NCBI GenBank assembly: GCA_029210545.1
Contig: JARGFV010000052.1
Location: 1-16,920 of the forward strand
Length of the DNA: 16,920 nt
Source of the DNA: a bacterium
GTDB taxonomy: Bacteria; BMS3Abin14
Direction of reading: 5' to 3'
Both the position numbers and the translations under genes were made by a program. Under the pieces are notes generated by a model. It did no database searches. It worked only from the letters and a program-made list of their open reading frames with translations, and was not told the DNA's origin. Positions 1 through 6,423 of the stretch are shown here, one piece after another; the stretch's first letter is position 1, and each line of letters opens with the position of its first letter.

Positions 1-154
1 AACACACAGCCATTGGCACTCGATCCGGGCGCCTCTCCCAGGCGCGGCTGCTTTTGCCGGTCATCGATCCGGGCGCCTCTCCCAGGCGCGGCTTGTCATT
101 GATTTGGGCGCCCCGCGCGGGGCGCATTGATGACTTTTTGCGAAGTCATCAATG
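1..154 (-). repeat. Multi-hairpin intergenic element, left copy
   Basis: This is a tandem set of hairpins downstream of the minus-strand radical SAM gene, beginning 14 bases after its stop. Read in that gene's direction it holds a 12-bp stem (arms 143-154 and 125-136, loop of six), then the self-complementary 18-mer GCGCCCCGCGCGGGGCGC (108-125), then two direct repeats about 44 bases apart. Each of those contains the hairpin GCGCCT/AGGCGC with a five-base loop (73-89 and 29-45). The same element recurs inverted at 16739-16892; I count three mismatches over bases 1-125. The window starts inside or at the edge of the element, so its outer boundary is unknown. A short open frame crosses both copies but looks incidental. 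It may act as a terminator or be a dispersed repeat; no mobility gene is present. Confidence 0.85.
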
Positions 155-168
155 TTCACGTTTCTCTC

Positions 169-2754
169 CTAATCCCAGATCCTGGACCATCCAGGGCGGT
201 CGCCGCTGCCGGTTTCCGTCAGGGCGAAAGACAGTCTCGTCCGCGTCAGACGAACTCCGTGCATCTCGTCATCTTCAAAACCCAGCAGGGCGCCCAGCAC
301 CTCAGCGGGACGGGCACTGCCCGCCTCCCCCTTGAGGGCGAGGGAAAATTTCAGGGACCGGTCGTCTGTCGCTTCCATGGACAGGATGAACTCTTTGAGA
401 TCCACGGTCTTCTCCTTGCCCTTTCTCACCCTGACGACCTCGATGATGTCTTGCTCCATGAAACGGCTAACCAGTTTCTCAAGCCCGTCGGCCGGTTCCG
501 GAAGCCCGGCGGTGTATTCCATGGACCGGACCCGTCCGTTGAGTGCCGCCCCGTCCAGTGACGTTTTCCACGCGGCCAGGATGCGGACACCGTCCGGAAG
601 CTGCAGGTTGACCTTTTCCATCAGTTCATCAGAAGGCATGGCCAGGTTGAGTTCCAGATCCAGCCATTCGGCCAGGGCCTCTGTAGCGGTGGGCAGCGAG
701 AGAGCGAAGTTGATCCTCGGTTTCGGGCTGTAGCCCCCCGTAAAGGCGAGTGGAATAGACGCCCTGCGGCAGGCACGCTCGAACAGCCGCACCATCTCGA
801 GGTGGCCAAGGAACCTGATGTCCCCGGTACGCTCGAAAACAGTCCTGACCCTGCGGATCGGGCGGTCCGCCTCCCTCATGGGGTCAGAGGCCTCCGGAAC
901 CTCTTCTCCCGGCCCGTCAGGCCCGGTTGCCAGGCGGATCGGGGGAAGGTTTGCCATCTGCTCGGTTGTGCACGCCCCGCAGCCCTGGCACCCCTCATCC
1001 CGGCAATCCGGGGTCACCTCTCCCCGGATCCCCTTGCGGTACTCTGCGAGGAGGAAATCTTTCGTGACGCCTGCGGACAGGTGATCCCATGGCATCACCT
1101 CTGATTCATCCCTTTGGCGGGATGCGTACCAGGCCGGATCCAGTCCGACCTTCACAAAGGCAGACCGCCACCTTTCCCATTTGAAATGCTCTTCCCACCC
1201 GTCCCTCACCGCACCGCTGCGCCATGCGGCCTCAATGACGGATGACATCCTGCGATCACCCCTTGCCAAGGCGGCTTCGAGGAGAGCCTGGTCCGTGCGG
1301 CTCCACCGCACCTGGATCTTCCGGCCGCGGAGCCTGCCCTTGAGATAGTCGAGTCTCCTTTTGAGTTCCGGTTCAGGCTCCTGGGATGCCCACTGGAAGG
1401 GAGTGTGAGCCTTGGGAACGAAGGGGGAGATGTTGGCGGTGATCCGCGCATTGCCGGGCGCGTTTTCTGCGATAGAGTTGACCAGTCCGACGATCCCGTC
1501 AAGGTCCTCGTCTGTTTCGGTGGGCAGACCGATCATGAAATACAGTTTGACAGCCTCCCATCCGTTTTCGAACACCCAGCCCGCCGTCCGAAGGATCTCG
1601 TCGTCAGAAAACCCCTTGTTGAGGACACGTCGGAGCCTGTCAGTACCGGCTTCCGGAGCCAGGGTGAACCCTGTCCTGCGGACCCGGAGGATCTGGCGGG
1701 CCACTTCCTGGGTCAGCCCCCCGATGCGCATGGAAGGCAGGGAGATGGAAACCCGTTCCTGGCCGTAACGGTCCATGAGGGAACCGAGCACTTCGTCGAG
1801 GGGACCAAAGTCACCGATGCTCAGGCTGGTGAGGGCAAGGTCCTCGTACCCTGTGGCGGTAAGGGCCACATCGGCCGTTTCCAGGACGGAGGCCACGGTA
1901 CGCTCCCTGACAGGACGCGTGACCATCCCCGCATGGCAGAAACGGCATCCCCTGGTGCAGCCCCGGGTGGCCTCAATGTTGACCCGATCGTGGATGGGGG
2001 GCAGGAACGGAACCATGAAAGCCGAGATCGGCAGGATCTCGTCGAGATCCTCTACGGTGCTCGCCAGGACCAGTCCCGCACCTTCGGGTCCTGCAATGGC
2101 CCGGATCGTTCCGTCTTCGTTGTATTCCGGGAGATAATCAGCCGGATCGTAAACGCCGTCGAGTTCCCTGATGGCGGACATGGTCACCGTCCGGCTCCAA
2201 CCGCGATCACGGCTCTCGAGGGCGGTCCGCAGCATGGCCAGCCACTGACGTTCCCCGTCACCCAGGTAGAACAGGTCGAAAAAGTCAGCCAGCGGTTCCG
2301 GGTTGAATACGCATGGCCCTCCGCCGATGATGATGGGGTGATCCTCGTTGCGCTCACCGGCCTTGTGAGGGATGCCGGCCGCATCCAGGACGGTGAGGAT
2401 GTTGGTATAAGTCAGTTCCGACTGCAGGGTCACTCCGAGGAGATGGCACTTTGCCAGCGGCGTCCTGGATTCGAGGGTGGCAAGATCGAGCCCCTCGGAC
2501 CTGAGCAGATCAAGCATGTCCCCTTCGGGGAGGAAGACCCTTTCGACCTGCACCCCTTCCAGAAGATTGCCGATGCTGTAGAGGATCTGGGTCCCCAGAT
2601 GGGACATGCCCACCTCGTAAAGGTCGGGAAAAACGAGGGCAGCCCTCAACCGGACCTCGCCGGCTTTCTTGTGGACGGAGTTGATCTCGATACCCAGGTA
2701 CCGGGACGGTTTTTGAACCTTTCCTAAAAGAATGTCCCACGATACCGGGGACAT
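169..2754 (-). CDS. TIGR03960-type B12-binding radical SAM protein fused to DUF2344 (TIGR03936) domain
   Basis: Predicted radical SAM enzyme of unknown substrate, probably cytoplasmic. From the ATG at 2754 it is 861 residues. The N-terminal part resembles a cobalamin-binding-like domain (QKPSRYLGIEIN, ALVFPDLYEVGMSHLG, IIIGGGPCVFNPEPLADFF). The radical SAM cluster motif is C266-x3-C270-x2-C273 within RGCTRGCRFCHAG. A Cys-rich patch (CQGCGAC) lies near residue 590. The C-terminal 220 residues match the DUF2344/TIGR03936 pattern (RFLGHLEM, GGYSPKPRINFALSLP), a domain often fused to this family. The start is uncertain: the frame is open upstream to a TTG at 2919, but that stretch is tandem repeats encoding RRTKTEV units and is unlikely to be native protein. 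ATGs at 2799 and 2787 are alternatives, and none has a clear Shine-Dalgarno site. Homology begins at about ILLGKVQKP, directly after the chosen ATG, which itself lies in a hairpin. Confidence 0.88.
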   Translation of the reverse strand: MSPVSWDILLGKVQKPSRYLGIEINSVHKKAGEVRLRAALVFPDLYEVGMSHLGTQILYSIGNLLEGVQVERVFLPEGDMLDLLRSEGLDLATLESRTPLAKCHLLGVTLQSELTYTNILTVLDAAGIPHKAGERNEDHPIIIGGGPCVFNPEPLADFFDLFYLGDGERQWLAMLRTALESRDRGWSRTVTMSAIRELDGVYDPADYLPEYNEDGTIRAIAGPEGAGLVLASTVEDLDEILPISAFMVPFLPPIHDRVNIEATRGCTRGCRFCHAGMVTRPVRERTVASVLETADVALTATGYEDLALTSLSIGDFGPLDEVLGSLMDRYGQERVSISLPSMRIGGLTQEVARQILRVRRTGFTLAPEAGTDRLRRVLNKGFSDDEILRTAGWVFENGWEAVKLYFMIGLPTETDEDLDGIVGLVNSIAENAPGNARITANISPFVPKAHTPFQWASQEPEPELKRRLDYLKGRLRGRKIQVRWSRTDQALLEAALARGDRRMSSVIEAAWRSGAVRDGWEEHFKWERWRSAFVKVGLDPAWYASRQRDESEVMPWDHLSAGVTKDFLLAEYRKGIRGEVTPDCRDEGCQGCGACTTEQMANLPPIRLATGPDGPGEEVPEASDPMREADRPIRRVRTVFERTGDIRFLGHLEMVRLFERACRRASIPLAFTGGYSPKPRINFALSLPTATEALAEWLDLELNLAMPSDELMEKVNLQLPDGVRILAAWKTSLDGAALNGRVRSMEYTAGLPEPADGLEKLVSRFMEQDIIEVVRVRKGKEKTVDLKEFILSMEATDDRSLKFSLALKGEAGSARPAEVLGALLGFEDDEMHGVRLTRTRLSFALTETGSGDRPGWSRIWD

Positions 2755-2762
2755 TCTTTTAG
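2724..2762. repeat. Perfect 15-bp hairpin (REP-like palindrome) at the 5' end of the radical SAM gene
   Basis: CTAAAAGAATGTCCC (2724-2738) and its exact reverse complement (2748-2762) enclose a nine-base loop. The likely start codon of the radical SAM gene (2752-2754) lies in one arm, and the other arm encodes the first residues of the conserved region (DILLG). The AAAAGAATGTCCC/GGGACATTCTTTT core resembles REP-type palindromes I associate with RAYT transposases; that link is from memory and not tested. No transposase is present here. Confidence 0.7.
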
Positions 2763-2821
2763 AGGAGATATTTGAACAATCTTTCATTTTTTGGCTCATC
2801 CGGTTAATGCGTACCTGATCC

Positions 2822-2884
2822 GTCTTCGTTCTTCGGACTTCCGTCTTCGTTCTTCGAACTTCCGTCTTCGTTCTTCGAACTACG
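2822..2884. repeat. Tandem array of 21-bp units (3 x 7 bp)
   Basis: Three 21-base copies, each made of three heptamers (GTCTTCG, TTCTTCG, then GACTTCC, AACTTCC or AACTACG). On the minus strand it reads RRTKTEV per unit in the open frame upstream of the radical SAM gene. It belongs to the set of 7-base-period arrays seen in most spacers of this window. Confidence 0.85.
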
Positions 2885-2933
2885 CCGTGACAAGACGCCG
2901 TGACAAGACGCCGTGACAAGTCGCCGTGACAAG
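2882..2933. repeat. Four tandem 13-bp repeats
   Basis: Four head-to-tail copies of (A/T)CGCCGTGACAAG, differing only in the first base of the last copy. They abut the 21-bp array. This is the only tandem array in the window whose period is not a multiple of seven. Confidence 0.85.
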
Positions 2934-2954
2934 CAGATTTTCTCCGATGAACCT

Positions 2955-3001
2955 AATTTCCAACAGCTTCTTCAGATTCCCTGAAGAAGCTGTTGGAAAT
3001 T
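2955..3001 (-). terminator. 21-bp perfect hairpin spanning the end of the isomerase-like gene
   Basis: Arms 2955-2975 and 2981-3001 are perfectly complementary around a five-base loop. On the minus strand the first arm encodes the residues NFQQLLQ near the C-terminus, and the stop codon (2972-2974) falls in the second arm. The stem is only moderately GC-rich and no long T run follows. It is therefore a plausible but atypical terminator between this gene and the radical SAM gene. Confidence 0.55.
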
Positions 3002-3745
3002 CAGGAGAGACCGGGCCGTTTCCTCACGGCTGTGGTGCTCGAGGACCACCACGGGATCCAGGCTGCGGGCCGCCACCTCACGGCAAAGGGCCCGGAAGTC
3101 GAACTCCCCCTCTCCCACCGGCAGGTGAAGATCCCGCTGCCTGTCGTTGTCGTGGAGGTGGAGTTCGGCAAGACCGTTTCCGAACACGTCCAGCCAGTCG
3201 CCGAGGGTCACCTCCGAAAAGAGAAGGAGATGTCCAGTGTCCAGGCAAAAACCAAGTTCCTCACCCAGGCGATCCCTCAGTGCTCCAAGGTGATCGGGAC
3301 GGGTGTCAAAAACGTTTTCGAGACAGACACGGGTGCCGGCCTTCTCTGCCGACTCCAACAGTTCGCCCCAGATTCGCAGGCTGTTGGTGAGCCACAACTC
3401 CTCACGCCAGGCGAACCGCCATCGGTCAAACCCGGGATGAAAAACGATCTGTTTCGGTCCCACCCGGCGGGCCAGTTCCATGACCTGTGAGAACCGGAAC
3501 CGTGTGACCTCCAGGACCCTTGGGTCGAACCCCCCGGGAGAGAGGTCGATGAAGGGCGCGTGAAAAGTCAGTTCCCGCCCGCCTTCCCCCCACCTGACCA
3601 TATCTTCCACTGCTGCGTCGTCAAGGCTGTCGAGGTGCTCCCCGGCCAGGTATATTTCAGGGAAAAGCCCGTGGGCGTCCAGGAACTCGAGGTCACCGGT
3701 GAGGTCTTTCAGACCGGCCCGGCCGTAGAGAGCGGCGCAGCTCAT
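2972..3745 (-). CDS. Sugar phosphate isomerase/epimerase-like TIM-barrel protein (AP endonuclease 2 family)
   Basis: 257 residues, the usual size for the xylose-isomerase-like/AP endonuclease 2 superfamily (PF01261). Its members are metal-dependent TIM-barrel isomerases, epimerases, nucleases or phosphodiesterases. Likely metal ligands lie at the expected strand ends: H62 (TFHAPF), H103 (VFHPGF), E143 (CLENVFD), D169 and H172 (CLDTGH), H196/H198 (ELHLHDN) and E236 (VLEHH). The substrate cannot be read from sequence. The ATG overlaps the TGA of the K+ channel gene (ATGA, 3742-3745), so the two are probably translationally coupled. The last residues are encoded in the arm of a long hairpin that also contains the stop. 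Family assignment is firm, specific function open. Confidence 0.85.
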   Translation of the reverse strand: MSCAALYGRAGLKDLTGDLEFLDAHGLFPEIYLAGEHLDSLDDAAVEDMVRWGEGGRELTFHAPFIDLSPGGFDPRVLEVTRFRFSQVMELARRVGPKQIVFHPGFDRWRFAWREELWLTNSLRIWGELLESAEKAGTRVCLENVFDTRPDHLGALRDRLGEELGFCLDTGHLLLFSEVTLGDWLDVFGNGLAELHLHDNDRQRDLHLPVGEGEFDFRALCREVAARSLDPVVVLEHHSREETARSLLNFQQLLQGI

Positions 3746-4803
3746 GATCCGGTGGCGACCTTGTCCAGGCGCTCGAGATCCGGGCCGTGTCCCAGCACCA
3801 CAAGGGTATCACCCGCCTTGATCTCGGTGTTGAAGTTGGGATTGAACTCCATGATGCCGGTAACCCCCTTGATGGCCAGAATGACGATGTTGAGATCCTT
3901 CCTCAGCCCAGAAGTGGCAAGGGTCGTGCCGACCAGGGTGGACTTGGGGCTGACACGTTTTTCGTCCAGGATGAGATCCATCTCCTTGTTCTGGATAATG
4001 TTTTCCAGGAAATCGAGGACCGTGGGACGGACGATAGCCTGTGCGATGCGATGCCCTCCCAGGAAATAGGGGGAGACCACCTTGTTGGCCCCCGCCCGGA
4101 CCAGCTTTTTGATGGTCTCCTCGGCAGCCGAACGGGCCACGATGTTCAGCTTGGGGTTCAGGCCCCGCGCGGTGAGAACGATGAAGACGTTCTGGGCGTC
4201 GTCTGTGACCACCGAAACGAGGCCCCTGGCCCTTTCTATGCCGGCCTCAATGAGTTCCTCGTCACTGGTGGCGTCGGCTTTCATGTATGGGACACCGAGC
4301 CGCTCCAGCTCTTCGAGAACCTCGTCCCCGCTCTCGAGGACCACGAAGGGGATCTTCATCTCGGTGAGCTCTTCACAGATGATGCGCCCCATCCGGCCGA
4401 AACCACAGATAATGTAATGGTCGCGAAGCTTCTGGATCGCCTTCATGGATCTCCTCCCGAGGGCGGTTTTGATCCTTTCTTCGATCATGAGGTTACCGGC
4501 GGTGCCCAGGGCAAAACCCGCGGAACCGACACCCATGACGATGACAAGGATACTGAGGAACTTTCCGGCGTAGGAAAGGGGATGGACCTCTCCGTAGCCG
4601 ACAGTGGAGAGGGTCAGGACGGTCATGTAGAAGGAATCGAGGACCCCCCATCCCTCAACGACCATGTACCCGAGGGTGCCGCCGCCGATCACAAGTGTGA
4701 GGACGACCAGGGCCATCCTCAGCTGGACCTTGAGGGAGGTGAGCCCGTTGCTCCGGTCCGGCCGATTTCGATCCAGCCTCCACCCCGTGCGCCTGGCGGT
4801 CAC
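3742..4803 (-). CDS. Potassium channel protein with RCK (TrkA-N/TrkA-C) regulatory domains
   Basis: Two-helix K+ channel of the Kch/MthK type, in the inner membrane. A first transmembrane segment (from LRMALVVLTLVIGGG) is followed by the pore helix and the selectivity filter TVGYGE, then a second segment (FLSILVIVMGVGSAGFALG). A Rossmann-type RCK domain follows with IICGFGRMGR, an acidic strand end (VVLESGD) and KADATSDE, then a C-terminal TrkA-C domain (GTTLATSGLRKDLNIVILAI, GDTLVVLG). The chosen start is a GTG at 4803, 19 bases after the FmdB-like stop, with a weak GGACGG upstream, giving 353 residues. The frame stays open to a GTG at 4893, but that would overlap the upstream gene by 71 bases; an ATG at 4716 is the other option. 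It is coupled to the downstream isomerase-like gene by an ATGA overlap. Confidence 0.88.
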   Translation of the reverse strand: MTARRTGWRLDRNRPDRSNGLTSLKVQLRMALVVLTLVIGGGTLGYMVVEGWGVLDSFYMTVLTLSTVGYGEVHPLSYAGKFLSILVIVMGVGSAGFALGTAGNLMIEERIKTALGRRSMKAIQKLRDHYIICGFGRMGRIICEELTEMKIPFVVLESGDEVLEELERLGVPYMKADATSDEELIEAGIERARGLVSVVTDDAQNVFIVLTARGLNPKLNIVARSAAEETIKKLVRAGANKVVSPYFLGGHRIAQAIVRPTVLDFLENIIQNKEMDLILDEKRVSPKSTLVGTTLATSGLRKDLNIVILAIKGVTGIMEFNPNFNTEIKAGDTLVVLGHGPDLERLDKVATGS

Positions 4804-4822
4804 CGCATCCGTCCGCTTGTGA

Positions 4823-5089
4823 TCAGTCGCTGTTGGCGGGACAGGTCTGGCAGGCCGGCTTATTCTTTTCGTCGCCGCACGAACCGGCCTCACTGGAGGT
4901 TGAAGAACCCGGTGAGGAATAATCGGTCTTGTACCAACCGTTCCCCTTGAGGATGAAGTTTGTTGTGTTAATAAGCCTTTCGACCTTGCCTCCGCACTTC
5001 AAGCATCCGTCCAGGGGATCATCGGTGATCCTCTGGACGATCTCGAAGGTCTCTTTGCACTTGCCGCAGCGGTACTCGTATGTGGGCAT
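4823..5089 (-). CDS. FmdB family zinc ribbon protein
   Basis: Small (88-residue) protein starting MPTYEYRCGKC, the hallmark of the FmdB/CxxC_CxxC_SSSS putative regulatory family. The zinc ribbon is C8-x2-C11 with C29-x2-C32. The KCGG.VERLI and FILKGNGWYKTDY segments are also typical. The tail is Ser-rich and ends with extra cysteines (CGDEKNKPACQTC). The ATG at 5089 has a strong site, AGGAGAG, five bases upstream; the open frame further upstream is repeat-derived. It lies first in a likely operon with the K+ channel and isomerase-like genes. The exact role of the family is poorly known. Confidence 0.9.
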   Translation of the reverse strand: MPTYEYRCGKCKETFEIVQRITDDPLDGCLKCGGKVERLINTTNFILKGNGWYKTDYSSPGSSTSSEAGSCGDEKNKPACQTCPANSD

Positions 5090-5111
5090 TAATCTCTCCT
5101 GGAAAGATCTC

Positions 5112-5146
5112 GTGATTGGTAATTCGTGATCCGTGATAGGTAACCG
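5112..5146. repeat. Heptamer array, GTGATCC/GTAATTC type
   Basis: Five in-phase 7-base units of the form GT(G/A)A followed by three variable bases (GTGATTG, GTAATTC, GTGATCC, GTGATAG, GTAACCG). It lies between the FmdB-like start and the PHP gene stop. Confidence 0.75.
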
Positions 5147-5153
5147 CGAAGAG

Positions 5154-5169
5154 CTTATATCTATATAAG
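5154..5169 (-). promoter_or_regulatory. AT-rich palindrome, possible promoter/operator for the FmdB-like operon
   Basis: CTTATAT-CT-ATATAAG is a perfect 7-bp inverted repeat about 65-80 bases upstream of the FmdB-like start. It is the most promoter-like stretch of the 161-base gap between stop and start; TATAAG or TATAGA could be a -10 element on the minus strand. I see no convincing -35 box. Confidence 0.3.
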
Positions 5170-5225
5170 GTTCACTGATCACTGCATTCCGGCTACTGGG
5201 TACTGAGTACTGGGTACCGGGTTTA
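5170..5225. repeat. Heptamer array, GGGTACT/GATCACT type
   Basis: Eight consecutive 7-base units in one phase, grading from GTTCACT and GATCACT into GGGTACT, GAGTACT and GGGTACC. The first units match those of the large array at 7989-8086. Confidence 0.7.
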
Positions 5226-5250
5226 AATCTATTCACGAAAAACTCTTCTG

Positions 5251-6102
5251 TCAACGTCCTGCCTTTTCCCGGTGCAGGGCAATCAGGGCGTCGGCGACGG
5301 ATCTCGGGATCTCCAGGTTGCCCCTGCCGACACCCAGCCGGGTCTCCATCATCCCCGGCCCGTGGAAATCGCTCCCCCCTGTTGCCAGCAGACCGTGCTT
5401 TTCGGCCAAGGCAACGTAAAGGGCCGTTTCTTCAGCGGAATGGCTGTAATAGTGGGCTTCCACACCCGCAAGCCCGAGGGAGGCCAGGCGTCCGAGAAGG
5501 TCTGAAAGGTCCCCGTCGGGAAGGGAGAGGGTCTGGGGATGGGCCAGGACAGGCACGCCCCCGGCCTGAAGGACCTTTTCGACGGCCCGCTCCGGGGTCA
5601 TCTTCTCCCGGTCGGTATAGGCGGCTGCCCCTTTCCCGAGGTAGCGGTCGAAGGCCTCCGTGAAGGTGGAGACGTATCCCCGCGCGAGCATGGCGTTGGC
5701 GATGTGGGGGCGTCCCATGCTCTCACCTCCAGCCAGGGCGGCAACCTCATCCCAATCCATGGGACAGCCCAGTTCGGCCAGTTTCTTCAGGATGATCCGG
5801 TTTCTGTCGTCTCTTCCGCCCCGCAGCCAGGCCAGGGTCTCCATGAGGCTCTCATCCCCGGGGTCCACGAAATAGCCCAGCATATGCATGGTCCCCGGGT
5901 TGTACTCGGCACTGATCTCGATACCGGGAATGAACTCGATCCCCAGCTTCCCGGCAGCCTGCCGGGCCTCCGCGAGACCCGAGAGGGTGTCGTGATCGGT
6001 GAGGGCGATCACCTCGATGCCGGCCTCGGCGGCGTGAGCCATGAGTGCCGAAGGGGATAGCTTTCCGTCCGAAGCGGTGGAGTGGGTATGTAGATCTATC
6101 AT
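5251..6102 (-). CDS. PHP domain metal-dependent phosphoesterase (TrpH/RnmV-like)
   Basis: 283-residue PHP-domain hydrolase resembling the YciV/RnmV (RNase AM) and TrpH group, members of which act on nucleoside bisphosphates or short RNA 5' ends. Metal-binding motifs are all visible: D3-L-H5-T-H7 at the N-terminus, T35-D36-H37-D38, E61 in PGIEIS, GRPHIA, VLAHP, and GGSDFHG near the C-terminus. The ATG at 6102 is preferred over the in-frame ATG at 6120. It gives the usual MIDLHTHS start and has AAGGTG five bases upstream, whereas the earlier ATG has its purine run directly adjacent. The gene is divergent from the kinase gene. The specific substrate is not determined. Confidence 0.88.
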   Translation of the reverse strand: MIDLHTHSTASDGKLSPSALMAHAAEAGIEVIALTDHDTLSGLAEARQAAGKLGIEFIPGIEISAEYNPGTMHMLGYFVDPGDESLMETLAWLRGGRDDRNRIILKKLAELGCPMDWDEVAALAGGESMGRPHIANAMLARGYVSTFTEAFDRYLGKGAAAYTDREKMTPERAVEKVLQAGGVPVLAHPQTLSLPDGDLSDLLGRLASLGLAGVEAHYYSHSAEETALYVALAEKHGLLATGGSDFHGPGMMETRLGVGRGNLEIPRSVADALIALHREKAGR

Positions 6103-6123
6103 GATCTCACCTTTGATCATTCC

Positions 6124-6151
6124 TTATCAGTAGTCAGGAGCCGGGAGCCGG
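6124..6151. repeat. Heptamer array, GAGCCGG type
   Basis: Four in-phase 7-base units (TTATCAG, TAGTCAG, GAGCCGG, GAGCCGG) just upstream of the PHP gene start. Short and degenerate, but of the same period as the other spacer arrays. Confidence 0.55.
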
Positions 6152-6153
6152 AA

Positions 6154-6167
6154 TGATATTAATATCA
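6154..6167. promoter_or_regulatory. 14-bp AT palindrome in the divergent spacer
   Basis: TGATATTAATATCA is a perfect palindrome between the divergent PHP and kinase genes. It could be an operator or part of an AT-rich promoter; no regulator is identifiable from the window. Confidence 0.35.
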
Positions 6168-6267
6168 ACCAAACTACCCTCGTAAAAGGCCTTCTGGAAG
6201 CCATTTTGCATGTCCATCAAACGAGTTGGTAGAATTACTCTTCGCCAACAGTAAAGTCAACCGGGTC

Positions 6268-6307
6268 ACCCGAAATCCGCGATTGGTTTTGATCGCGGAT
6301 TCCGGGT
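6268..6307. other. 16-bp stem hairpin upstream of the kinase gene
   Basis: Arms 6268-6283 and 6292-6307 pair with one mismatch (A6273/C6302) around an eight-base loop. It is GC-rich (core ATCCGCGAT) and is followed by the pyrimidine array. It could form in the kinase leader RNA as an attenuator-like or stabilising structure. There is no clean U tract, so I do not call it a terminator. Confidence 0.5.
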
Positions 6308-6312
6308 CTTCC

Positions 6313-6410
6313 TTCTTCCTTCTCCCTCCTGGCTCCTTCCTTTCCACTTTCCACTTTCCATTTGCTTTTCCCACTTTCTTTTCTCCCTTCCCCCTTTCCC
6401 CTTTCCTCTG
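6313..6410. repeat. Pyrimidine heptamer array upstream of the kinase
   Basis: Up to fourteen 7-base units on an almost pure C/T strand, clearest at 6334-6361 (TCCTTCC, TTTCCAC, TTTCCAC, TTTCCAT) and degenerate towards the end. The tract continues nearly to the kinase ATG and leaves no purine-rich ribosome binding site. The kinase frame reads through it without a stop. Confidence 0.65.
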
Positions 6411-6423
6411 CTATTTTTCTCCC

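Noticed and set aside
54-335. Small ORF in the left repeat with a partner in the right repeat (VIDPGASPRRG start)
   Set aside because: The similarity only reflects repeat identity. The frames diverge as soon as the repeat ends, and the differences fit stem pairing rather than codon conservation.
1405-2727. Long plus-strand open frame opposite the radical SAM gene
   Set aside because: Its residues match no family, and the minus strand here encodes a clear radical SAM/B12-binding-like domain. It is an antisense shadow of GC-rich coding sequence.
2822-2933. CRISPR array
   Set aside because: Units of 13 and 21 bases are directly adjacent without unique spacers, and no cas gene is present.
3787-4950. 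Plus-strand 387-codon frame opposite the K+ channel and FmdB-like genes
   Set aside because: It crosses two well-supported minus-strand genes and shows no domain; shadow frame.
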